Shown one piece after another: positions 36,301-45,738 of a DNA stretch of 64,000 nt. Position 1 is the first letter of the stretch; each line of letters starts with the position of its first letter. This DNA comes from Phoma sp. XZ068 (Eukaryota; Ascomycota; Dothideomycetes; Pleosporales; Didymellaceae), in contig RBKR01000015.1 in NCBI GenBank assembly GCA_004835665.1, positions 248,001 through 312,000 of the forward strand. Reading direction: 5' to 3'. Both the position numbers and the translations under genes were made by a program. The notes beneath the pieces were generated by a model. It saw only the letters and a list, made by a program, of their open reading frames with translations. It was not told the DNA's origin and made no database searches.

Positions 36301-37253
36301 AGCAGTCGATAAAGCGACAACAGGGGTCTCACAATCGTGGGCGAGGTGCTCAGAATAGATACCTGCCGAATTTGGAAGTAGTAGCCACTCTCGCAGTTAC
36401 CTGGCAGAAAGTTCTTGCGCCAACGGCGCTAGCATATCACAGTCCGCGAAATGCGGAGATCATGATTGCGGAGCCGTGGGCTTATCGCCCAAGGAATGTG
36501 GACAGGACAGAAACAGTGTGGGTGTGGTCGCACAATGGCCGACTGAAACATTGTGGGCGTCGTGGATGACCTTCACCGCATCTTGATTCGGACTGAGACA
36601 AGCCGTGGGGAAATGGGCGCGTAACCACGGGACAGATGTGTCAAAAGCGGAGAATTTGGCGTGGTGTGTGATGCTCTGGTGATGAGTGTGACTCTTTTTC
36701 TCTGGTAGTGCGGGGAAGGGGAGAAAATTATCGTGCTACCATGGTCCTTCGCAGCTGGGGTGAGAGGGACACGCACCCAGAGCCTTGGATTGCATGCGTG
36801 TTGCATACGGGTTCCCTGCTCCTGATTTTTGTTGCATCACTTGGAACATGGATCACGTCACAGGCAAACCGTAATCATCTCGTAACAACAAGGAGCTAAG
36901 AGTGGAATGTATGAGTTCTGATTACGCACTAGGCGTCGGGTTGGTGGCTGTCTAACCAGTAACCTGCCAATAAGCAGGTCTACCCCATGCGCCCTGCATG
37001 CCAAAAAGCAATGTTGAGTGGGAGAAGAATACAAGACTGGAATCGCTAGGATTCGCGGGGTATTGAATCCGACAAAAGAAAATCTGAAAGTCTATGTTGT
37101 TGGTGATCCGAGTTCGAAAATTGAAGTCGTGATATTCCGCGGGTTGTACCCCTCATTGAGTCCATCTATGATTCCGTAGAACGCTCGCTAATCCAAATGA
37201 CGAAAGTCACATAATGCTACCATACGCCAGTCCATGCAGTGATAAGGAAATTT
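30382..37253. other. Gene-free interval of 6.9 kb between convergent genes
   Basis: The largest interval without a recognised gene. It lies between the stops of the RecA-like gene (+) and creA (-). Open frames on both strands are short and overlapping; the longest (34660-35253, minus, 197 codons) is rich in Ser, Arg and Leu with no domain. A 10-base tandem repeat is at 31851-31880, and a weak tRNA-like A box/B box pair lies on the minus strand near 33740-33790. It could be a non-coding RNA region, a decayed element, or genes in many small exons that I cannot assemble. Confidence 0.5.
31851..31880. repeat. Three tandem copies of a 10-base unit
   Basis: Units GCAACGCAGT, GCACCGCAGT and GCACCGCATT lie head to tail. 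They are in the gene-free interval and have no open frame of interest. Confidence 0.7.
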
Positions 37254-38592
37254 TTATGTGCGGTTTGCAAGGTCCTCGCCAGCTATCGAGGGTGTCGCAG
37301 AAGAGTTGCCAGAGGAGAAGCCGCTATTTGGGGGACCGTTGAGAAGATCCTGTACAGCGACCTTGGGGACCTGGGGAACAGGCAGCTTGCGCTGAGCACC
37401 CTCGGGTTTTGAGATGATGTCTCCGATCCTGAGGCCAGACGATGCGCTGGGGACGTACGGCGCCTCACGATCTGTCTGGGGCTCCATGGGCGCAAGCGCA
37501 GGAACGTAGTTCTGGTTGAGGCTCAAGTGGCGCAAATGCGGCAGCTGGAGGTCGTTGAATCCGTGCGGTCGAAGTCGGGGCGAGTGGGCCGGTGTCGCGA
37601 GAGGAGTGTGGTCGGGGGTTGGGCTAGCGGAGTCATGGGAGAATGTCGGCGAAGGTGGCGCAGTCGACATCGGCGAGCCCGGCCGCGACCTCTTCGTCAT
37701 CCTGTGCGCATACGGGTCGTCATCCTCGTGAGAATGCGACCTCGACATGGGCTGCGAAGAGTAGGCGTACTGAGAAAGGCCAGGGAGGCGGTGATTGCTG
37801 TACGGGTGGTACCCGTGGCTGGTGATGTGGTGACGACTAGAGTGAGAGTGGTGGCCATGGCGGTTCTCAAGTCTTGAAGCTGCATCTGCGAGCAGGTCCA
37901 TGTTTCTTGACATGCCGTTGGGGCTATTGCTGTTGCTGCTGAGTCCTCCGTGGCGGTAGGCAGCCAAGTCGTTGCCAACGTTAGGAGAGTAGTTGGAGAA
38001 AGAGTGAGGCGGCGAAACATTTGGGGAGCCAATTGCAGAGCCAGGCGCACTGCGAGAAATAGTCTTTGGTGGAGGAGGCGCCATCATGTGCGCAAGAGAC
38101 GAGCCAGGCTCGACAAGGCCAGCCTGAACGGCGGCGACAGCAGCCTGGTGGGCAGCCGCATGCTGGCCCTTGCCCCTCCTTGAGTTGGGGTTGTTGTGTA
38201 TCCGAGAGTGCCTGTGAAGAGAGTTAGCGAAAGAACCTGAGAACAGCGTAGAAGAGCAATCATGCTTACCTGGTGAGTTCATCTGAACGGGAGAATCGTT
38301 TTGTGCAACCAGGGAATGTGCAGGCATGGGGCTTCTCTCCAGTGTGAGTGCGAATGTGACGGGTCTGGTGCTCCAGACGGTGGAAGGCCTTGTCACAGAG
38401 AGGGCACTTGTAGGGACGGGGGAGATCTTGGCGAGGCTCTTCCTGTGCCTGTTGCTGCTGCAGAAGCGGAGCCATGAGGCTCACGGTAGCAGTAGCCATG
38501 GACGAGGGTTGTTGTGTTGATGCAGGTGTGCTGGAGGATTGTTGCGGGGAGGTGTCCGGGTTTAGTACGCTGGACAGGTTGAAGGATTGCAT
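37254..38592 (-). CDS. creA: Carbon catabolite repressor CreA (Mig1-like C2H2 protein)
   Basis: Predicted 426-residue nuclear repressor of genes for alternative carbon sources in the presence of glucose. Exons are 38270-38592 and 37254-38211; the 58-nt intron splits the second finger at Arg108. Two C2H2 fingers follow the CreA/Mig1 pattern: CPLCDKAFHRLEHQTRHIRTH (Cys63, Cys66, His79, His83 for the ligands) and a second with Cys91, Cys96, His109 and His113. After the fingers come an Ala/His-rich segment (GQHAAAHQAAVAAVQAG), Ser/Pro-rich regions with many possible phosphorylation sites, and the C-terminal conserved KLPVPQVPKVAVQDLLNGP block. The ATG at 38592 is the first in frame; upstream the frame stays open without an ATG. 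Confidence 0.94.
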
Positions 38593-41500
38593 GTGATTAG
38601 CACCAGAGGCGGCGTGTGAAAGTTGGGGAAGGGGGGTATGGCTGGGGCGTTGGAGGGTATAAGAACAAAAGGTTGGCGGGATTGTGCGTGTGGGGGTCGG
38701 TGGCTGCTGAGCAGCGCTGGTGCAGGCCTGTGCTGACGAGGATCTGCCGGAATCGAAGAAAGACACGGGGCGGACTGCTCCACTCGGCTTGGCTACCTGA
38801 AAGGTGCGCCGAGTCTAAAACGTATCAGCTAGCGGCGCCCCCAGTCGCTGTGCGGAGCGCAGTAGTCTGGAGCAGGGACCTGCCGGAGCAGGCGTGTGTC
38901 GGCCGATGGCGTGTCGGAGCGATGGCGTGCGTCTGGCTGCCTTTGCGCTGGTCCGTCCAGTGCAGGGTCGTAGGTGAAGCGAAGCGGGCAAAGGTGATCA
39001 CTGTACCTGGATGGGCCAGATGGAATGATTGTACCTTGTAGCAACCGAAGATTTCTGCCTCGGTCTCCGCACTCACGATGCTGATGGTGGAGTCCTGAGT
39101 TGTTGGTGAGCCCGACAAAGGCCTGCAAATTTGCTGCAAAAATTCTTGCTGCTGGCCCAGCGGTGAAGGTCGGCGAGCGCACCACGATTGGTCACGGCGC
39201 TGCAGTGGTCGCTCTGGTGAGGCTGTCTGTGGAGACGGCCAGGACGTGAAGCAGCAATAAGACAGCGGGGGCCCGTCCTGTGAGAGCCAGCGAAGCAGCG
39301 TACGTGAGCGGGCGGTCGCTGTGCGTGTAACTGTGCAGTGCAAAGGTGATGTGATCACGCCGGATGACAGGTTATAGAAAGATTCGGAGAAGAATGGGGG
39401 AAGCGGTGTCTGGAGTATGAGGAGCCCCGCCGCGCTGGACTGGAGAGATAAGAGCAAAGCCATGCATCCATTCATCGAGACGTCACGCCTGCCTGGAGTT
39501 GATGCTATTCTGGGGCATTACGATCACGGCGCCTGGGTATTCGTCGCCCTTGCGCCTGGCTTTTTGTTGTGCATTCTATTGCTCAAGCAGGGCGTGAGAC
39601 CAGAGCAACTGCCACTGTACGACAGGCAGGCTGATCGTGACCGCTGAGTTGAGAAGGCAGCCAACTAGAGAGCTCAAGAGAAAGACCTCAGCCCCAAGTC
39701 CACGTACACCTCCACGATAGAAGGCGAGGGTCCTCACCTCGACCACGGTGCCAACAGCCTCTTCCCAGTGGACCACCCAAATTCACAGGGTCGTGGGATG
39801 ATGCTGGCGATCCCACTCCGTGGTTCGGCAGGACATCACACCTCACGGTCATTACTTGTGTCAGATGACCAACTATAGGCTCTCCACGCATAGCTGATGG
39901 TATCCAGGTGCCTCTGGATGCGTTGCACTGCCGCTGAGCCTGGTGGAGGAGTAGGTGTCCCGTGGGGGCTGATCTGGGGTATTCTGAGCATCGAAGTAGC
40001 AGAGGCCCCAACGAATGCATTCTTTGGGGCAGCAACATGCACTTCACTGCCAGCAATGGCAATGTCAGGAGACCATCATCATATCACAACTGCTCGCCAG
40101 GTACTCATTCTACCCAGCCAATGCACCTACCCACCTCGACCCGCAGTTGATGCATGTAACCGCGTTGCACTCGAATGAAGCACAAGTCAGTGAAAGAGCG
40201 CAGCAGAGCACGATTTCGGACAGTCGCCCAATCTTCACACAGCTCGCAAATTACAGTTTGCATCCTGCATCCTGCGCCGCAGCAACCCTCAAGCAGGCGA
40301 TTTCCGCATTCTCTATCTCTGTTCATATCGGCCCTTGCGGAACCCCATTCGCGCTTTCCAATCTGGATATTTTGGTGGGGCGACCCCTGTCAGCATGCTC
40401 TTCACAAGGCAGAATGATCTCCAAGGCGCTGCCAGGTGTCCCCTGAGAAACGGACCAGTGCGTATGACGACCGTGACTGTCCAGTGTCAAGACTACAGAC
40501 TTTTTTTCTTTAATCTCAATGCACGTCAACACTCGTGGCAGGATTCTCGGTGCGTTGGGACAGACTGTGAGCGAGGTTCCGCTATTCTTATCATTTCTTC
40601 TAGAAATCCTTGAACAGTGCTCTTAGCCCGTCGATAGCCCGCCCCGCTTTGTGGCTAGCATGGCAGAAGTTTGGAGATTGTTCGGGGCAGCTGCCACTGA
40701 CACTGTCACAGCAAAAAAATTCACTCGCCCGCAAACGACATCTGCTGCCCGTTGCACGTGTTCGGAGAATCTCGGGCAGTCCGGCGGTGCTAGGGTGGAG
40801 ACGCCTGCTACGTTGGTGGCGCCACGGTGCTGCCCTCTTGCAGGCCGAGCTGCAGGTACCAAACACTGCGCCTCTATCACGACCCCTCCTTATCATGCTC
40901 CAAATCACTTGATCGCATCGAGCTAGCTGTTGCGGTGACCTGAACGCAGTTTCATCTTTCCAGCGGGGACCACAGACTTTAATGTCCAATTGCCAGAACG
41001 AACTGTGCCCTTACCGGACCGTTCGATCCGTTGATTCAACGAGTCCCCGCTGCAGAGAAAGTTCTGCACGTTGTTCGCTCAACAACATCTCCTGACACGA
41101 CCGGAGTGCATCGTCATTGCGACTCCGCAGTAATCACCGCGGTACTCACAGATCACTTTGCGATGCAGCGTGCCGACGCATGCCGCGCACCCAAAAGCAA
41201 CGCGTTGAACGTCCCAAAAGCCTTTTCAGCCTCACTGCCGGTGTTATCGATCAAGTCTCTCCGGGGCCCCGCAACCGCCAGAACGTGTTCAAAGGCCCGA
41301 AGAGGCGAAAGAACCAGGCTGGATGTTCGGCGACAGCGGCATGACATCAGGCCTGGAGACACAGCGCAAAAAATCCTCAACGCTCCCCTGCTCCCATCAA
41401 CACACTTGATGTCATTCTATGGCTTTGTGTGTGACGCCACGATGTTCGAAATACTGGAGACCGTAAAACCGCACCCTGGGGATGAAACAGGCACGAGGTG

Positions 41501-42737
41501 CGGCGTACGAACAAGGTACGAAATCGTACGCCAAAGCTCAAACTCCTTGTTGCATAAATCCAAATTCTGCGTGACGCATCAGATGGCAATGCTCCATCAG
41601 CTACAGGCCAGCAGTAAGTTAGCGACAAGTTCAAACGTAAAGTCAGCTACCTCGTCTCTAGGCTGCACATTCCTTACGGCCGAGTCACACCAACTACCCG
41701 GCACCAACTCCAGCCATCAGTAATCTTGCTCTCCTGCTCATCGTATCGTGATGTCTTGGCTACTGGAAGTTGTGCTCCCTTTGCTCCAGTATTACCCCAC
41801 GCCCCCAGTTGATTGTGATCCGCGGATGCAGTACGCGCAATGAACAACGCACTGACCTATTCAATACTTTGAGCGAGGCTGATCGTCACACCTATCATCG
41901 ACCAGAATCAACCTCTCAAACTAATAGAGCGCTGATCGTTGTACCTCGCCTCGCGTCACTTGCGTGTTTGGAGATGAGGCCCATTACCTTGGCGCGCACA
42001 CAAAACTCACAGCCATCACAAAGCGAGGACCAAGCGCTTAGAAACTCAGTCTGAAGACCGTAGTGCAGGAGGTGGGGCGTATTTTCTTTTGGCACTTCAA
42101 TTCGGCACGGGTAGGTGGAAGCATACCCTGTTAACACAGAAATAGTTTGATTCTCTCATCACTGTTTGACATGCACTTCCAACCACCGCGCTCCACAGGA
42201 CCGGCAAGTGCACCATCCGACAATTCTTATCACATCGCTCAGTTCCATGTCTTTTCAAGTTTATCTGACGATGCGTGACGATCTCCGGCTGCTAGCCACA
42301 GGCCTGAATTTGCGGAGACCCCAGATTTACTGATCATTGCCACAGCTGTACTAGTGTATCATCGATCCTCCCGTGTTGATCTCGTCACGAATACCATCAA
42401 GCCTCGTCTTGATAGCCGGTCTTCGAGCTACGGCATCTGGCCAAGCAATCCCAATGCCGATGTACTTTCAGCACTCAACAACACTAACAATGTGCGCAAG
42501 CGGAGTTTTCCAGTAGGGTGCCAGCCCAACAACAGTAACACGTATGTGTACTTGCGAAAGACAAGGTGATTCATTATTCTGCTCAGGGTATCTATGCTTC
42601 ATCGAACGTGCTCCTCTCTCTCTTTCGGAAGACCCCCAACTTGTATATCTGGAGTTGGAGATGCGGCTTGACTGATTCTGCTAGCATGCAGGCGACAGGA
42701 AATTCAGCGCAGCTAGACAACCGCACGTTAGCACATG
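38593..42737. promoter_or_regulatory. Long upstream region of creA, 4.1 kb
   Basis: The region 5' of creA up to the CFEM gene stop. Several candidate SYGGRG sites, the known CreA binding consensus, lie near the start: CTGGGG at 38642, GTGGGG at 38690 and GCGGGG at 39265. Fungal creA genes can autoregulate, so these are plausible sites, though the motif is short and frequent. A 76-codon plus frame at 39417-39647 has one hydrophobic stretch and is doubtful. A 230-codon plus frame at 41031-41723 has no domain. Confidence 0.45.
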
Positions 42738-43110
42738 CTAGCTATTAGGGGGATACTTGAGCATCATACCCAGATTGTCACTCGCGCTACATGTCTGCGC
42801 TGTGCAGTACGTTACGGCATCGATGAAAGGACCGCATAAGCAGTCGTCGCTCGTGTTGGGGTCGCATTTTGCTTTTGCAGCGGCCTCGTTCCAGCAGTCC
42901 ATCTATGAGACCGTCAGTTACTGCAGATCTATGTGAGAGAACTGTCGTATGTACCGGACACCTCCCAACCTTAGTAACACCTGCTGCCACGACTCTATTA
43001 TCGTCATTTGGCGGTGGCGGCGGCTTCGGTGACCCTGGGCTTGCAACGGGGCTGGCGAGCGCAACAGCTGCAGAGCCGACCAACACTGCCAATGAAATTG
43101 TGAGTCTCAT
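42738..43110 (-). CDS. Small secreted CFEM-like protein
   Basis: Predicted 106-residue secreted protein from exons 42955-43110 and 42738-42902 with a 52-nt intron. It has a signal peptide (MRLTISLAVLVGSAAVALAS) and a Pro-rich spacer (PKPPPPPNDD). Splicing then gives Cys51, 55, 65, 73, 75, 85 and 90, including the CLCGPF pair and the DAVTYC and QTC motifs, a spacing matching CFEM domains. Without splicing the frame gives an Arg-rich tail without this pattern, which supports the intron. CFEM proteins are fungus-specific; some bind haem, some are surface proteins and some are effectors. No GPI signal or membrane segment is seen, so it is probably released. Seven domain cysteines are visible rather than the usual eight. 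Confidence 0.75.
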
Positions 43111-44123
43111 ATTTCCCTCTTTTCAAAAGTTGTAACGATCGTTGGGTTCAAAAAAACAATGTACGTGTTGGTCCGTGTGGAGGTGGATATGAAAGTCGGT
43201 GAATATCGCTATAACAAGACCGAAAACACCACAGGAAGGAAGTTGTTATATGTCAAAGAGGAGTATCGTGGCGCAAATGGGTCAGTTTTAGGTGGGAAGG
43301 GTAATATTGGAAAGGTTCTATCGTTCATGCATTTTCCGTTTCGGGTTCCTGTCGCACGATCGGTTTCGTGAAGGATGAAACGAGGCACAAGCAACAACAT
43401 GAGAACGTCAAATCGTGACGGAGATTCCGATAGCAGATGTACGATATAATAGCAGTCGTGTTGGCTATCGGGAAGAGGTGGTGGTGAGTCTAGCTGATGG
43501 TGGTGCTGTATGCAAAAATCGCTACCACATATGCTGCACAACCTACCACTTCGACTGATCCATCAGCACTGGAACATTAATGCAACGTGATATTTGGCAT
43601 CCGATCACCCGCATCCCGTTTCTTTAGTCTTCGGTAGGCGGCTTGGAAATGGTATTCTCCAGAGCCGGCACCCCGTCCAGCCGTCTCAGCACCTCTTGTC
43701 CCGTCTTACAACATTCCAAAAACGACCGTCCTCCGATGGTTAGCTGCCTCACCTGCCGGCTATAGGCACAGCTGAAGCATCTGAACTGCAAGTACGGCAC
43801 GTTAGATTTGGCACAGTCACGCGCAATGCTTACCTCGAAGAGCATATTTCGGAGGCGTTCATGTACATGAAGCATTCTTTCGGGTGCACACTTGCGATGG
43901 TGTTTCGGATTGTTCTAAGTGGTTTCCAGAATCCTCTCATACGTTTGTGTGGGCCCGCTGTCAGGCTGTACCGGGAATGTGGTTTGCAAGTCTTCTTTTC
44001 CTTATCTCTACGGTCACTTCATGCTCATGTGATCTGAGCCCGACATCATGCCTAACGCCTTTCCATGCCCGCCGTCAGCGTTCTCCCACGCTATATTCTA
44101 GACTGGAATGGGGTTCAGCAGTC
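43111..44123. other. Intergenic region between CFEM and bZIP genes
   Basis: About 1 kb between two minus-strand genes. Apart from the doubtful small gene at 43624-43875 no feature is clear. The part next to 43110 is the likely CFEM promoter. Confidence 0.45.
43624..43875 (-). CDS. Doubtful small Cys-containing gene
   Basis: An ATG at 43875 opens an 84-codon frame. A canonical GTAAGC donor and TTGCAG acceptor bound a 48-nt segment (43786-43833) that may be an in-frame intron, giving 67 residues. The spliced product holds FRCFSC and ECC motifs but no known domain. It lies just downstream of the bZIP gene on the same strand. It could be the last exons of a gene I cannot assemble, or not a gene. 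Confidence 0.22.
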   Translation of the reverse strand: MLHVHERLRNMLFEVSIARDCAKSNVPYLQFRCFSCAYSRQVRQLTIGGRSFLECCKTGQEVLRRLDGVPALENTISKPPTED

Positions 44124-44918
44124 TCAGAAGAATAGCCACCCCCATTTCCTCGCCCACCCACTCGTCATGCTCCATGCGCGTGGATCCCAACTCTCCGCCC
44201 CTCTCTTGATTTCAAAACTCGGTGCCAGGAAGATATCATTCAGGAATTCATCCAGGTCCACTACACCCTGCAGCCTGATCAATGAGTCCCTCAGCTTTGG
44301 GAAGGGAAGCCGGTCAATCCATTGAAAGTGGACTGTGGTGAGTTGCGAGCTTGTTGGGCGGAGTGGCACGGGGATCGAGTGTGAAGGGGGAGGTGATTTT
44401 GAAGCCAAGAGTGTGCTGCATGGGATGGACAGGATTTGACCGTTGAGGAAGAGGGCGGTGAACACTGTGAGGGGAAAGATGAGCTGGGTAGATAGTGGCG
44501 ATGGGATAGGTGAGTCGAAGTTGTTTGGCAGGAGGTCGGGATTCGAAAGGTTGGCGTCGTTGGGATTTGAACTGGAATCCAGATATGGGAGGCCTTCAAG
44601 GTCGACTATCTGCCAGCTGGGCGACGATACGTTACTCGGCGTGTAGTTCGACCTCACATCGATGATTGCAAGATCTGACTCGCCCTGACCATGGTGGCTC
44701 AGCGACGAGTCCGTCTCCGGTGGAGTGCTGCTCTGCATTGAGACTTGCGTTTCGCGTAGCCGCCTTCCTGGATTGAGTATTAGTCTACAGATGTGACATC
44801 CGGCGGGAAGTGTCTTGCGTCGTGCTCGTTGTGCTAGTCGATCTTGGATCTTTTTACGCTTTTTGGCATCCTTCACGTTCTGCCAATCGTCGTCTTCAGG
44901 TTTTGTTCTGAGTACCAT
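44124..44918 (-). CDS. bZIP transcription factor with DUF3425 domain
   Basis: Predicted 264-residue nuclear factor in one open exon. Starting at Met1 (44918) the basic region comes at once: DDWQNVKDAKKRKKIQDRL with QRARRK after it, about residues 9-35. This W-x-x-x-x-D-x-x-x-R-K-x-x-Q-x-R-x-x-Q-R pattern is typical of fungal bZIP-DUF3425 proteins. The C-terminal half matches DUF3425: PLTVFTALFLNGQIL, then P-x-x-L-x-P-T, then HFQWIDRLPFPKLRDSLI, and the closing SWDPRAWSMT and WARKWGWLF motifs. Members often regulate secondary metabolism or stress genes; the target here is unknown. The frame is open upstream to an ATG at 45251, but that extension is non-family sequence. A short possible intron near residue 45 was not used. 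Confidence 0.8.
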   Translation of the reverse strand: MVLRTKPEDDDWQNVKDAKKRKKIQDRLAQRARRKTLPAGCHICRLILNPGRRLRETQVSMQSSTPPETDSSLSHHGQGESDLAIIDVRSNYTPSNVSSPSWQIVDLEGLPYLDSSSNPNDANLSNPDLLPNNFDSPIPSPLSTQLIFPLTVFTALFLNGQILSIPCSTLLASKSPPPSHSIPVPLRPTSSQLTTVHFQWIDRLPFPKLRDSLIRLQGVVDLDEFLNDIFLAPSFEIKRGAESWDPRAWSMTSGWARKWGWLFF

Positions 44919-45738
44919 CTTGACAAATGTGTCGTCAAGGTTAACATGTCGGAACGTGAGCTTCTTCACCGCACTGTCAGTGTAGAGGATGCTTCTTGCA
45001 ATGTCGTGAGATTCGCTTACAAATGCACATACGCAAGTGGCTGAAGGATTGGCAACCTGCATAGGAAGCGGTAGGTGAGCAACTTTGGCTTGCCTTATCC
45101 ATGGTCCTGTCTCATCATTAACTTGAGGGCATAGGATACAAAACAGGATGGATGCTCCGGTGGACATTTGCATGCTACAAAGCATCCCTGGGCTGCTGCT
45201 GGCGATGACCAGGGTGTACCTGGGCTTCAGGAACTTCACGGATTCATGCACAACATCTATGACGGAAGCTTGACATGTTTCACGGTGCGCAATTTTTGGT
45301 TATTCTGCGATGCGCAAGATAGTGTGCAAAATTCTCAGATAGTCGATGGGAGGGCGAAGATGCGGCGCGCCCAAGCTTGCCCTGCGTGCGTTTTCCGCGC
45401 GTTGCTTTCAAAGTGCCCCTCAACGATGATGCTTCAAGCACTCAAGCCGCGTCTGTGTTCCAAAGATGTCATTCTACATCGCCCACTATCTTATTTCTAT
45501 TAGCTGCTGTTTCTACCATCATGTTGTTGAATGTCGCTTGTAGTGGGGTCTATATACAGTAGCGTGTGTGTGTGCGTGGTTGGGGGCTGAAAAGGCTTGC
45601 AGCGTGCGCCCGCGTGATGGCTGTGTTGATACCTAGTCGCTCAGCCTCAATGAGCGAGCTGAACTCCTGTTCCCATCGTGTTCGCGGCCTCAGGAACAAT
45701 TTGCAAGCCTCAATGCGCGCCGAGAGCAATGCGCAACG
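44919..45738. promoter_or_regulatory. Divergent region between bZIP and STAND/GTPase genes
   Basis: 820 bases between the ATGs at 44918 (-) and 45739 (+). It holds the promoters of both. A GTGTGTGTG stretch lies at 45564-45574. No TATA box is certain. Confidence 0.4.

Noticed and set aside
39417..39647. 76-codon plus-strand frame with a hydrophobic stretch
   Set aside because: It has an ATG and one possible membrane helix but no homology I recognise, and sits in the creA promoter; too weak to call a gene.
41031..41723. 230-codon plus-strand frame upstream of creA
   Set aside because: No domain, no clear promoter and composition like a random frame; likely non-coding.
44919..45251. In-frame N-terminal extension of the bZIP protein
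   Set aside because: The extension does not resemble the family, and bZIP-DUF3425 proteins usually have the basic region near the start, so ATG 44918 is preferred.
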